41,651 nucleotides of DNA from Candidatus Atribacteria bacterium (lineage in GTDB: Bacteria > Atribacterota > Phoenicimicrobiia > Phoenicimicrobiales > Stramentimicrobiaceae): NCBI GenBank assembly GCA_018402425.1, contig JAGYIZ010000017.1, positions 1 through 41,651 on the forward strand, in the 5' to 3' direction. Each line of letters starts with the position of its first letter. Position 1 is the first letter of the stretch. A model generated the notes under the pieces. That model was given only the letters and a program-made list of their open reading frames with translations. It did not search any database and was not told where the DNA came from. A program made the translations under genes and the position numbers. Shown here piece after piece: positions 1 to 8,766 of the stretch.

Positions 1-94
1 AATAAGAAAAATGCAAATTACAAGGTGCAATTTAAACACAGCAAATACAAAATATAACAAACAAATTAACCAATGAATAAAGTAACCAATTGAT
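1..94. repeat. Dispersed intergenic repeat, copy 1 (truncated by window edge)
   Basis: This stretch is nearly identical to 16671-16764: the first 77 bases match exactly, followed by two mismatches and one more at position 92. It ends where mreD begins, so it fills the gap between mreD and whatever precedes it, by family precedent probably mreC. Its tail carries the accaat/aaccaat words seen again in the 16.6-17.0 kb block. The left boundary lies outside the window. Confidence 0.85.
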
Positions 95-113
95 AGAAGA
101 GGATAGTGATAGA

Positions 114-608
114 ATGAAGTTATTAGCAAAAACAGGAATTGTAGTTGTTGCCTTATTAATAGAGTTTTTTTTAGCTAATATATTAGGGATAAATACTGTT
201 AAACCTGATTTGATACTGATTGTGGTTATCTGCATGTCATTTATTTCGGGAACAGAAGAGGGCACAATAGTTGGTTTTGCAGGTGGACTATTAAAAGATG
301 TATTTTCTGTTCATTTTTTAGGCATTAATGCGTTGGTCAAGAGCTTAATTGGCTATATTGCAGGAGTAATAAGGGAAAGAATATTCTCTCAACATATTAT
401 GTTGGTAGTTGCCATATCTACTTTCATTTTTACATTCATAAATAATATGATAATATTTATTCTGCTAAATGCACTTCATTCTAATTATGATTTTGCAATT
501 ATAATAAAAAACTTTGTCTTGAGCCAGGCTATAATTAATAGTATACTTTCACCTTTTCTATTTATAGGAATTAAAAAAATATTTACTTATCTTAGTCGCT
601 GGAGTTAA
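114..608 (+). CDS. mreD: Rod shape-determining protein MreD
   Basis: This small, very hydrophobic protein (about 164 residues) has five to six predicted membrane segments. It matches MreD, the inner-membrane partner of MreC, PBP2 and RodA in the elongasome. Family-typical features are the early KPDL stretch after the first helix and the GFxxGLLKD segment in the middle. The frame is open from a TTG at 90, but I prefer the ATG at 114 because AGAGGA lies a suitable distance upstream and the hydrophobic segment then starts at once. The gene is followed after 6 nt by the PBP2 gene and then rodA, the usual mreD-mrdA-rodA order. The dispersed repeat sits directly upstream. Confidence 0.85.
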   Translation: MKLLAKTGIVVVALLIEFFLANILGINTVKPDLILIVVICMSFISGTEEGTIVGFAGGLLKDVFSVHFLGINALVKSLIGYIAGVIRERIFSQHIMLVVAISTFIFTFINNMIIFILLNALHSNYDFAIIIKNFVLSQAIINSILSPFLFIGIKKIFTYLSRWS

Positions 609-614
609 TGAGAT

Positions 615-2414
615 ATGTTTAATCAAAAAAGCTCCAAAATAACCCCAGATTTAATCAAAAATAGATTGAATGATTTATTTATTTTCATTATTATCTGTTT
701 TGTAATATTGTTAGTAAACCTCTGGTACTTACAAGTTATTAAAGGCCAGGATTATGAACAGAGAGCGATTAATAATTGTATCCGTTCTTTAGTTGAAGAA
801 GCTCCCAGGGGAGAAATATACGACCGAAACGGAAAATTATTAATAACCAATCGTCCGGCAGTAAATTTTTCAGTTATTCCGGCAGAAATAGATGATTATC
901 ATTCACTAGCATTTGAATTAAGTTCAATTATTCCTTTGGAAGAGTCATATATAATAGAGAAATTTCAGCAACTAAAGAAACGTCCATTCCAAGCCCAGAC
1001 TATAAAGAGAGATATTGAAAAGGAACAAATTGTTGCTATTGAAGAGCAAAAGTATAAATTTAAAGGTACTCTTCTGACAGTTCAGCCGGAGAGGAAATAT
1101 CTTTACCAGGAATTAGCTGCCCATGTGTTGGGTTATGTTAACGAAATAAGCGAAGAAGAGCTAAGGGATTCTGGATATTCCCATCTGTCGGGTGGAGATA
1201 TTGTTGGGAAAAGTGGTATTGAAAAATATTATGATAACTACCTGAGGGGAGAAAAAGGTAATAAAGAAGTAGAGGTAGATGCTCTGGGGAGAGAAATATT
1301 AACATTAAAATCCCGTGAACCGGTTGCAGGAAATGATATTCACTTAACTATTGATAGTGATTTACAACAATACATTCAAAATATAATGCTTGGAAAAAAA
1401 GGTGCAGTTATAGTCAGTGATCCCAAGACCGGAAAAATATTGGCTATGGTCAGTCAGCCAAGCTTTGATCCCAATTTATTTACTAAGCAGATATCAACAG
1501 AACAATGGGAGAATATTGCCCAAAGTAAAGAAAATTTATTATGTAACCGAACCATTCAGGGCATTTACCCTCCCGGTTCGATTTTTAAGCTAATCACGGC
1601 AATTGCTGCTTTAGAAGAGGGTATCGTTGATTTGAATGACAGCATATATTGCCCCGGGTATTATAAACTGGGGGGTTTAACCTTTAAATGTTGGAAAGAA
1701 ACAGGTCATGGTAACCAGACTTTCATTGAAGCAATTAGTAATTCTTGCAATGTATTCTTTTATACAATGGGACAAAAATTGGGTATTGATAAGCTGAATC
1801 ATTATGCAAGGATGTTTGGTTTGGGTGAGGAAACAGGTATTGATTTACCTGGAGAATTAAAAGGACTGGTTCCTTCTCAGGAATGGAAGACAAGTACATT
1901 TAACCAGGTATGGTATCCCGGAGATACAGTAAACTTGTCTATTGGTCAGGGATATCTGTTAACAACTCCTTTTCAAATACATAATATGCTCTGCATTATA
2001 GCTAATGAAGGGCTTGTGTACAGGCCATTCAATGTAGAAAAAATTGTTTCACAATCAGGAGAACTAATAAGGAAATATGAGCCGGAGATTATTAGAGAGA
2101 TAGACATATCCACCGAAACATTTAGAGTTGTTAAGGAAGGCATGCAAAAGGTTATCGAAGAAGGAACAGGTTGGAATGCCAGAATAGAAGAGGTTACAGT
2201 GGCAGGAAAAACAGGTACTGCTCAGAATCCTCAGGGAGAAAATCATGCCTGGTTTGTAGGCTTTGCTCCCTTTCAAAATCCTGAAATTTGTGTGACTGTA
2301 TTTATTGAGCATGGTGGTGACGGCAGTCAATCTGCTGCAACAATTGCTGGGAACATTATTCAGAGTTATTTTAAGAAACAATATGACCATAAGGTTCAAT
2401 CGGAAAAGTTATAA
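615..2414 (+). CDS. mrdA: Penicillin-binding protein 2 (peptidoglycan DD-transpeptidase)
   Basis: This class B PBP, 599 residues long, crosslinks side-wall peptidoglycan during elongation. One N-terminal membrane anchor (about residues 22-42) is followed by the PBP dimer domain with its PRGEIYDRNG motif, then the transpeptidase domain. The three active-site motifs are all present: SxxK at S322-K325 (PGSIFK), SxN at S377-C-N379, and KTG at K532 (GKTGTAQ). It lies between mreD and rodA, its SEDS glycosyltransferase partner, so the three very likely form one operon. The length fits PBP2 of the MrdA type, and the catalytic motifs rule out a degenerate copy. Confidence 0.96.
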   Translation: MFNQKSSKITPDLIKNRLNDLFIFIIICFVILLVNLWYLQVIKGQDYEQRAINNCIRSLVEEAPRGEIYDRNGKLLITNRPAVNFSVIPAEIDDYHSLAFELSSIIPLEESYIIEKFQQLKKRPFQAQTIKRDIEKEQIVAIEEQKYKFKGTLLTVQPERKYLYQELAAHVLGYVNEISEEELRDSGYSHLSGGDIVGKSGIEKYYDNYLRGEKGNKEVEVDALGREILTLKSREPVAGNDIHLTIDSDLQQYIQNIMLGKKGAVIVSDPKTGKILAMVSQPSFDPNLFTKQISTEQWENIAQSKENLLCNRTIQGIYPPGSIFKLITAIAALEEGIVDLNDSIYCPGYYKLGGLTFKCWKETGHGNQTFIEAISNSCNVFFYTMGQKLGIDKLNHYARMFGLGEETGIDLPGELKGLVPSQEWKTSTFNQVWYPGDTVNLSIGQGYLLTTPFQIHNMLCIIANEGLVYRPFNVEKIVSQSGELIRKYEPEIIREIDISTETFRVVKEGMQKVIEEGTGWNARIEEVTVAGKTGTAQNPQGENHAWFVGFAPFQNPEICVTVFIEHGGDGSQSAATIAGNIIQSYFKKQYDHKVQSEKL

Positions 2415-2438
2415 TAAATAGCAGAAGGGGTATAAAAA

Positions 2439-3590
2439 GTGATAACAAAAAATGTTGCTTCTAATTTTAGGTTAGGACAGGCTCCAATATATCGTTCAAT
2501 TCGTCTAATTAAACATATTGATTATACTCTCCTGTTTGCAATTTTATGTTTGTGTTCATTTGGTTTATTGGTAATATATAGTACAACACATGTAGAAGTG
2601 ATGGATGCAGGCTCTTTATCTTATGTGAAAAGACAGTTAATTTTTATAATAGCCGGTATATTATTGTGCTTTTTGGTAGCAATTATTGACTATCATGAAA
2701 TTGAAAAATTTGCTGTTCCAATTTATTTGTTAGCTATTATTTCATTAGCTTATGTAATTTTATTTGGAAGAACGACCGGAGGTGCACGCCGTTGGATTGA
2801 GATTGCTGGTTTTGATTTCCAACCTTCGGAATTTGCTAAGATTGCCCTGATTTGTTTTTTGGCCTATTTTCTTAGCAGACAGAAAGAAAAATTATCATAT
2901 GCTTTATATTTTGGATTACCTTTTATGCTTACTGGAATTCCAATGCTGATGATTTTTCGACAGCCGGATTTGGGGAGTTCTATGGTCTTTTTAGCTATAC
3001 TATTATGCATGATTTTTGTAGCAGGATTTAAATGGAAACATATAATAATAATGTTTTTAATATCAATGGCTTCTTTTCCTCTTTTATGGTCATTTTTAAA
3101 GGAATATCAAAAAAACAGACTAATTCTGTTTATTAATCCAAGTCTTGACCCATTGGGAGCAGGATATAATGTGATACAATCAAAAGTAGCAATTGGCTCT
3201 GGAGGATTATTCGGTCAGGGTTTATTCAGCGGAATTCAAAGCCAATTAAAGTTTTTACCTGCACAACATACTGATTTTGTTTTTTCGGTAATAGGGGAAG
3301 AGATGGGATTTTTTGGTGTAGTAATATTACTGTTATTATATATATTTGTACTATGGAAAGGAATAAAAATTGCCCAGGAAGCACCTGATTTTCTGGGGAC
3401 ATTTTTGGCTACCGGTGTTATCGCATTTTTATTTTTTCATATATTTATTAATATTGGTATGGCAATGGGCTTGATGCCGGCCACCGGTTTGCCGCTATCA
3501 TTTATAAGTTATGGCGGCACTTTTATGATAAGTAATTTTATAGGAATAGGAATTTTGTTTAGCGTTCATCTGAGAAGCATTTTTGTTTAG
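2439..3590 (+). CDS. rodA: SEDS peptidoglycan glycosyltransferase RodA
   Basis: This polytopic membrane protein of 383 residues with about ten predicted helices belongs to the SEDS family. SEDS proteins polymerise lipid II glycan strands together with a class B PBP. Diagnostic stretches are GARRWI followed by FQPSEFAK, the PDLGSS loop, and the C-terminal TGLPLSFISYGG motif. Its place directly after the PBP2 gene supports RodA rather than FtsW. Translation starts at GTG 2439, with AGAAGGGG about 10 nt upstream. The 24-nt gap to mrdA suggests cotranscription. The first 25 residues before the first helix are slightly longer than usual, so an internal start is possible. Confidence 0.95.
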   Translation: MITKNVASNFRLGQAPIYRSIRLIKHIDYTLLFAILCLCSFGLLVIYSTTHVEVMDAGSLSYVKRQLIFIIAGILLCFLVAIIDYHEIEKFAVPIYLLAIISLAYVILFGRTTGGARRWIEIAGFDFQPSEFAKIALICFLAYFLSRQKEKLSYALYFGLPFMLTGIPMLMIFRQPDLGSSMVFLAILLCMIFVAGFKWKHIIIMFLISMASFPLLWSFLKEYQKNRLILFINPSLDPLGAGYNVIQSKVAIGSGGLFGQGLFSGIQSQLKFLPAQHTDFVFSVIGEEMGFFGVVILLLLYIFVLWKGIKIAQEAPDFLGTFLATGVIAFLFFHIFINIGMAMGLMPATGLPLSFISYGGTFMISNFIGIGILFSVHLRSIFV

Positions 3591-3613
3591 ATAATAGAAT
3601 ACTATAGATAATT

Positions 3614-5545
3614 ATGATTAATAAATACGGGAAGGTTCACGTGTATAAAAAAACAAATAAAGAGATAGAAAAAATATTGTTCAGCGAAATATTAGAAAAG
3701 GTAGAAAAGCCGGGCCGTTATATTGGAAAAGAATACAATGAAATTGTAAAGAAAAGCGACAATAAAACAATCAAAGTTGCCTTATCTTTCCCTGATTTAT
3801 ACGAGATAGGCATGAGCTATCTTGGTTTTAAGATACTTTATGACATAATTAACAAAAGAGAAGATGCTCTTGCCGAAAGAGTTTTTTCACCCGCTGGGGA
3901 TATGGAAGAATTAATGCTGAAAAAAAATATACCCTTATTTTCATTGGAGACTTATCGGCCGCTTTCTGATTTTGATATTATTGGTTTTAGTCTACAACAT
4001 GAATTGTGTTATACTAACGTACTTAATATCATGAGTTTGGGTAATATTGATATACATTCTTTCAAAAGAAATGAAAGTAACCCTTTGATTATTGCCGGTG
4101 GTCCATCGGCATTTAATCCTGAACCATTAGCAGATTTTGTTGATTTATTTGTCATAGGTGATGGTGAAGATATTATTAATGAAATTATTGATGTTTATCA
4201 ATTATGGTTAAAAGAAGGAGAGGCGAGAGAGAAAAAATCTCTTCTGAAAAAATTAGATAAATTATCTGGAACATATGTGCCTTCTTTTTATGATGTGAAT
4301 TATTTTTCAGATGGAAGAATAAAATCTTTTCAAAAGAATGAGCAAGAAGTAAAAACAAAAATAAAAAAGCGCATTCTGGTTGATTTAGATAGCGCACCTT
4401 TCCCGGTTTCTCCTATTGTGCCAAACATTGATATTGTGCACGATAGAATTACCCTGGAAATATTTCGTGGTTGTACAAGAGGTTGTCGCTTTTGTCAGGC
4501 CGGCATGATTTATAGGCCTGTTAGAGAACGTACTGAAAAAAATTTATTAAAATTAGCTGATGAGAGCTTAGAACATACTGGTTATGAAGAAATTTCGCTA
4601 TCATCTTTAAGCTCCAGTGATTATAGCCAGATTGATAGTTTGATAGAAAAATTAGTAGATAGATACCAGGATAGAGGCGTTGGAGTATCGCTTCCATCCT
4701 TAAGAATTGACGGATTTTCTGTACAGTTAGCCAGACAAACTCAACGGGTTAGAAAAACAGGATTAACTTTTGCTCCTGAGGTTGGAACTGATAGAATGAG
4801 CAATACGGTCAATAAAAATGTATCTGAGAACGATTTATATCAAACGATACAATATGCTTTTAAAGAAGGATGGAGAAGAATTAAACTATATTTTATGATA
4901 GGATTACCTACCGAAACATGGGATGATATCGAGGGAATTATAAACATGGTAAAAAAAGTAGAAATGATTGGTAAAAAAATGGTAGGTAAAAAATTTTCTT
5001 TAAGTATAAGTGTAAATGCATTTATACCTAAATCGCATACTCCTTTTCAGTGGGTAGGTCAAGAAAAGGAAGATATCTTAAAAGAAAAATATAACTATAT
5101 TACTAAAAAGATTCGGAGCAAGAATATTTCTTATAGTTATCCTGATACAAAATTAAGTTTATTGGAAGCTATTTTTGCCCGTGGGGATAGAAGATTAGGT
5201 AAAGTTTTGGAAGAAGCCTACAGAATGGGCTGTAAATTTGATTCTTGGAGGGAATATTTTAATTTTAATAATTGGGAAACGGCTTTTCAAAAATGTCAGA
5301 TTGATATGTCTTTCTATGCTCACCGAGAGAGAAATAAAGAAGAAATTATGCCCTGGGATTTGATTGATTGCGGAATAAAGAAAGACTTCCTATGGCTTGA
5401 ATGGCAAAGAGCTCTTCAGGGGGTGACTATAGATGATTGCCGTTCTTCCGGATGCCATAATTGTGGGTTACAAGAGGTTTGTAAAAAATTAATTGAAACA
5501 AAAAATAATAAAGAGGCAGATGTTAAAGAATGTATAATAGATTGA
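3614..5545 (+). CDS. B12-binding-domain radical SAM protein, TIGR03960-like
   Basis: This is a radical SAM protein of 643 residues. An N-terminal B12-binding-like domain (with the GGPSAFNPEPLADFVD stretch) precedes the radical SAM core. The [4Fe-4S] ligands form CxxxCxxC at C287, C291 and C294 (GCTRGCRFCQ). A cysteine-rich tail (SSGCHNCGLQEVC) could hold a second metal site. The combination, and the DUF2344 gene 17 nt downstream followed by ribonuclease G, match the conserved pair usually labelled TIGR03960/TIGR03936. The substrate is not known to me; the link to ribosomal and RNA-processing genes suggests RNA or translation-linked modification, which is inference. Confidence 0.9.
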   Translation: MINKYGKVHVYKKTNKEIEKILFSEILEKVEKPGRYIGKEYNEIVKKSDNKTIKVALSFPDLYEIGMSYLGFKILYDIINKREDALAERVFSPAGDMEELMLKKNIPLFSLETYRPLSDFDIIGFSLQHELCYTNVLNIMSLGNIDIHSFKRNESNPLIIAGGPSAFNPEPLADFVDLFVIGDGEDIINEIIDVYQLWLKEGEAREKKSLLKKLDKLSGTYVPSFYDVNYFSDGRIKSFQKNEQEVKTKIKKRILVDLDSAPFPVSPIVPNIDIVHDRITLEIFRGCTRGCRFCQAGMIYRPVRERTEKNLLKLADESLEHTGYEEISLSSLSSSDYSQIDSLIEKLVDRYQDRGVGVSLPSLRIDGFSVQLARQTQRVRKTGLTFAPEVGTDRMSNTVNKNVSENDLYQTIQYAFKEGWRRIKLYFMIGLPTETWDDIEGIINMVKKVEMIGKKMVGKKFSLSISVNAFIPKSHTPFQWVGQEKEDILKEKYNYITKKIRSKNISYSYPDTKLSLLEAIFARGDRRLGKVLEEAYRMGCKFDSWREYFNFNNWETAFQKCQIDMSFYAHRERNKEEIMPWDLIDCGIKKDFLWLEWQRALQGVTIDDCRSSGCHNCGLQEVCKKLIETKNNKEADVKECIID

Positions 5546-5562
5546 AAAAAGTGAGTAATTAA

Positions 5563-6255
5563 ATGTCCTGTATATATCGTGTTAAATATGAAAAAAATGG
5601 TCCACTAAAATTTATTTCTCACTTGGATCTTAATTCATTATTTTGTAGGACATTACGAAGAGCTAAAATAGACGTAGAATTAACACAGGGTTTTAACCCT
5701 AGATTTAAAATATCTTTTGGACCGGCTTTGCCCCTTGGTATTGCTGGTTGGCAAGAGGTTTTGGATATTTATTTGCTAAAAGAGTTAGATAATGAGCAAA
5801 TAAAGGAAAAGATTAACAGGTTTGCTCCAGTTGGCTTAAAAATAAAAGAAGTAGAACCGATTTCTGAAAAGGAAAACGGTTTGAGTAAATCTTTGAAATG
5901 GGCAAATTACCTTATTCAGTTGGGATTTGATGGGAAAATAAATAGGTTGGCCAAAGAAGAATATTATAGTTATCTGGAGGGAAATATTAATAATTTTTTA
6001 AATCAAAAGAATATCTTAGTAGAAAAGAATACTAAAAAAGGATTACGGGAAGTTGATTTAAGACCTTATATTGAGAAAATGGAAATTGTACCTTGCCAGG
6101 ATAAGATAATAATCATTCGACTAATTGTTGATATTCAATATAAAGGGAGCATTAATCCCAATTTAATTATTAACGAATTTTTAAAAAAGTTTGAAGAGCA
6201 AAAAATAGGTATTAGTGAAATAATTAGAGAACAACTTATTGTTAAGGTTAGTTAA
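5563..6255 (+). CDS. DUF2344 (TIGR03936) family protein
   Basis: This soluble protein of 230 residues begins with a YRVKYEKNGPLKFISHLDL stretch and a nearby QGFNPRFKISFGPALPLG segment, which are characteristic of the DUF2344/TIGR03936 family. In some genomes this domain is fused to the C-terminus of the preceding radical SAM protein; here the two are separate genes 17 nt apart, so they probably act together. No catalytic motif is evident. The remainder of the protein is lysine- and isoleucine-rich like its neighbours. The family assignment is firm and the molecular function unknown. Confidence 0.88.
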   Translation: MSCIYRVKYEKNGPLKFISHLDLNSLFCRTLRRAKIDVELTQGFNPRFKISFGPALPLGIAGWQEVLDIYLLKELDNEQIKEKINRFAPVGLKIKEVEPISEKENGLSKSLKWANYLIQLGFDGKINRLAKEEYYSYLEGNINNFLNQKNILVEKNTKKGLREVDLRPYIEKMEIVPCQDKIIIIRLIVDIQYKGSINPNLIINEFLKKFEEQKIGISEIIREQLIVKVS

Positions 6256-6345
6256 AATAAACGAAAAAAACTTTACTAATTCTTATAAATATTTTATATT
6301 TATTTTAGATATTTTATGAAATAAGAGGAAGGTGATACATGAAAG

Positions 6346-7848
6346 ATGAAGTATAAAGCGAAACAAGTTATAATTGATAGCGGGTTAAGCGAAGAACGCG
6401 TTGCTATCTTAGAAAATAATAAACTAGTTGAAATACACATAGAAAGATTAGAAGACCGGAAGATTATAGGTAATATTTACAAGGGAAAAGTGATGAATGT
6501 TTTGCCTGGAATCGAGGCTGCCTTTGTGGATATTGGTATTGACCGGAATGCTTTTTTGCATCTTAGTGATTTAGAGCAGTCCCTTGGTAACCAGAATGGC
6601 AAGTCTGTAGATGTAAAAGATTTGATTAAGGTGGGGCAAGAGATTGATGTTCAGGTCGTTAAAGAAGCAATTATACCAAAAGGTGCAAGGGTGACAACCG
6701 AGATAAGCTTGCCTGGGAGATACGTGGTTTTAATGCCTAACAATAATGGTATTGCTGTCTCTAGAAGGATTGAACAGGAACAGGAAAAAGAAAGACTTAA
6801 GAAAATAATGCAGAAAATTAAGAAAAAAGAATTTGGCTTTATTGTTAGGACCGCTGGAGTAGGTAAAGATGAAGCTGATTTTATTCCAGATATGGATTTA
6901 CTTATTCGGTTATGGAATAAAATACAGAAAAGAAGTAAGAGTTCAAAAGCTCCTATGCTTCTACACGAGGATTTAAATTTGACCTATCGAATTATACGGG
7001 ATTTATTTACAGAAGACATAGATGAGTTTGTGGTTAATTCTAAAAAAGAATACCAAAAAATAATCAGTTTTCTTGATACACTTTTTCTTCTTGATCTGAA
7101 ACCACGTGTTTCTTATTATAACGGAGATAAGCCAATTTTTGAGGAATATAATATTGAGAAGGAAATTAATCGTGCTTTGGAAAAGAAAGTATGGATAAAG
7201 TGTGGCGGCTATCTGGTTTTTGATGAAGTGGAAGCCCTGACTGTTATTGATGTGAATACCGGAAAATATGTCGGCGGTAAGAAGATGAAAAATACAATTT
7301 TGAAAACTAATTTACAGGCTGCTGAAGAAATTGCCAGACAGTTGAGGCTAAGAGATATCGGTGGCATTATTGTTATCGATTTTATTGATATGGATAACAA
7401 AGAGGATCAGGAGAAAATTATAAAGAAGCTGGAAGAAGCACTTAAAAAGGATAAAACAAAATCAAACATAGTCCAGACAACAGAATTAGGGCTTGTCGAA
7501 ATGACGCGCAAGCGCTCAAAAAGAGACTTGGATTCACTATTAAGGACTTCATGTCCTTACTGTTCTGGTAATGGCAGAATATTATCTATAGAAACAGTAA
7601 GTAATCAAGTTATTCATAAGTTAGAGGATTTAAGTAAACATTCTAAAGCAGAAGCAATATTTTTAGGGGTTAATCCTAAGGTAGAAGAAGAATTGTCCGG
7701 TAGTAAGATGATGTTGATAAAACAATTAGAACAGGATTATAAAAAGGCTATTTATATTAAAGCGTTAAATGACCTTCATATAGAGAAAATTAAAGTAATT
7801 GCTGTAGGGAGAAAGAAGGAAATTAAAAAGATAGTAAAAATGCTCTAA
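6346..7848 (+). CDS. rng: Ribonuclease G/E family endoribonuclease
   Basis: This RNase E/G-type enzyme of 500 residues processes and degrades RNA, including rRNA precursors. An N-terminal S1 RNA-binding domain (about residues 36-120, with GNIYKGKVMNVLPG) is followed by the catalytic DNase I-like region. The metal-binding acidic residues lie in VIDVNTGK and VIDFIDMD. The CPYCSGNGR motif is the zinc-link. The length fits RNase G, since there is no long RNase E scaffold tail. ATG 6346 is preceded by GAGGAAGGTG. Its position just upstream of rplU-rpmA-obg is a frequent bacterial arrangement. Confidence 0.95.
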   Translation: MKYKAKQVIIDSGLSEERVAILENNKLVEIHIERLEDRKIIGNIYKGKVMNVLPGIEAAFVDIGIDRNAFLHLSDLEQSLGNQNGKSVDVKDLIKVGQEIDVQVVKEAIIPKGARVTTEISLPGRYVVLMPNNNGIAVSRRIEQEQEKERLKKIMQKIKKKEFGFIVRTAGVGKDEADFIPDMDLLIRLWNKIQKRSKSSKAPMLLHEDLNLTYRIIRDLFTEDIDEFVVNSKKEYQKIISFLDTLFLLDLKPRVSYYNGDKPIFEEYNIEKEINRALEKKVWIKCGGYLVFDEVEALTVIDVNTGKYVGGKKMKNTILKTNLQAAEEIARQLRLRDIGGIIVIDFIDMDNKEDQEKIIKKLEEALKKDKTKSNIVQTTELGLVEMTRKRSKRDLDSLLRTSCPYCSGNGRILSIETVSNQVIHKLEDLSKHSKAEAIFLGVNPKVEEELSGSKMMLIKQLEQDYKKAIYIKALNDLHIEKIKVIAVGRKKEIKKIVKML

Positions 7849-7923
7849 CAATTATAATGATATTATTTATTAGAGATAAATCAATTCATAAAATAATTAT
7901 GAAGAGTGTATTATAAAAATGGG

Positions 7924-7952
7924 TTGACATGTCTTGATATATATGATAAATT
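7924..7952 (+). promoter_or_regulatory. Sigma-70-type promoter for rplU-rpmA
   Basis: TTGACA at 7924-7929 is followed after exactly 17 nt by TAAATT at 7947-7952. The element lies in the 190-nt gap between rng and rplU, pointing at the ribosomal genes. It would give a leader of roughly 80 nt. Confidence 0.6.
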
Positions 7953-8038
7953 TTATAAGCCAATTAACGCACCAGATAGGTTGAAAAGCATCAGGGTACC
8001 TATTCGGGCGATTTTTAAAAGCAGGAGGAAATTGCTAA
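7953..8038 (+). promoter_or_regulatory. Possible L21 leader (5' UTR of rplU)
   Basis: The untranslated stretch between the promoter and rplU holds complementary segments GATAGG (near 7976) and CCTATTC (near 7999) that could pair, followed by a strong Shine-Dalgarno sequence (AGGAGG near 8023). L21 operons in Firmicutes are known to have an autoregulatory leader; that this is one is inference from position and pairing only. Confidence 0.3.
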
Positions 8039-8356
8039 ATGCATGCAGTTATTGCAACGGGAGGGAAACAATATATAGTAGAAGAAGGAAATATTATCAA
8101 GGTAGAAAAACTTGATGCTAAAGAAGGCGAAAAGGTTAAATTTGAACAGGTATTGATGCTGGAAAAGGATGGAGAATACCAAATTGGTCAGCCTTTGGTG
8201 GAGAATAGCTATGTTGAAGGAAAAGTGTTAAAACAGGGAAAAGCTAAAAAAATTGTAGTTTTTAAGTATAAACCAAAGAAAAAATATCAGAAAAAATTAG
8301 GCCATCGTCAATTTTTTACTGAAATAAGAATTGAAAAAATTAGTGGCAACAAATAA
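8039..8356 (+). CDS. rplU: 50S ribosomal protein L21
   Basis: This 105-residue protein has the L21 start ([11 protein letters not shown]) and the C-terminal [19 protein letters not shown] segment that contacts 23S rRNA. Length and motifs are standard. The ATG follows a strong AGGAGG site. Its own promoter lies upstream, and rpmA follows after 46 nt. The small protein gene (YsxB/Prp) that sits between L21 and L27 in Firmicutes is absent, which agrees with L27 lacking the extension that Prp cleaves. Confidence 0.97.
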   Translation: MHAVIATGGKQYIVEEGNIIKVEKLDAKEGEKVKFEQVLMLEKDGEYQIGQPLVENSYVEGKVLKQGKAKKIVVFKYKPKKKYQKKLGHRQFFTEIRIEKISGNK

Positions 8357-8402
8357 ACTGAATAATTAAATGATCTAGCTTTTTAAAGAGAGGTGAGATA
8401 AT

Positions 8403-8663
8403 ATGGCTCATAAAAAAGGACAGGGGTCAGCCAAAAACGGTAGAGATAGTATATCAAAGCGGCTTGGGGTCAAAAAATTTGGTGGTCAGCTTGTTAAAAG
8501 CGGCAACATTATTATTAGACAAAGAGGTACTCGAATTTTACCAGGTAAAAATGTAGGACGTGGTAGTGATGATACATTATTTGCATTGATTGATGGGCAT
8601 GTTGATTTTAAAGACAGAGGGAAAAATAGGAAACAGGTATCTGTCAATGCACTAGAAAGTTAG
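8403..8663 (+). CDS. rpmA: 50S ribosomal protein L27
   Basis: This 86-residue protein begins directly with [16 protein letters not shown], the form whose N-terminal tail reaches the peptidyl-transferase centre. The later segments [13 protein letters not shown] and [11 protein letters not shown] are canonical. There is no FASKKG-type N-terminal extension as found in Firmicutes, where a protease (Prp) removes it, and no prp gene is present between rplU and rpmA. The gene has a clear GAGAGGTGAG ribosome-binding site and is followed by an intrinsic terminator, so it closes the rplU-rpmA unit. Confidence 0.97.
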   Translation: MAHKKGQGSAKNGRDSISKRLGVKKFGGQLVKSGNIIIRQRGTRILPGKNVGRGSDDTLFALIDGHVDFKDRGKNRKQVSVNALES

Positions 8664-8691
8664 TAAATTGTGAAAAAAATTTTTTATTATA

Positions 8692-8723
8692 CCCTGGGTT
8701 TTAGAAAAAACTCAGGGTTTTTT
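8692..8723 (+). terminator. Intrinsic terminator after rpmA
   Basis: CCCTGGGTT and AACTCAGGG form a hairpin stem with one internal mismatch around an A-rich loop, followed directly by a run of six T residues. It lies 28 nt past the rpmA stop and before the obg ribosome-binding site. Confidence 0.8.
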
Positions 8724-8766
8724 GCTATTTAGAACGAATTTTTTAAGAAAAAACAAGAAAAGGATT

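Noticed and set aside
7906-8115. Open frame of 69 codons overlapping the start of rplU
   Set aside because: It starts in the rplU promoter, runs through the leader and overlaps L21 in another frame; the product has no family resemblance.
8722-8766. Upstream TTG start for obgE
   Set aside because: The codon lies within the T-tract of the rpmA terminator and would add residues absent from Obg proteins.
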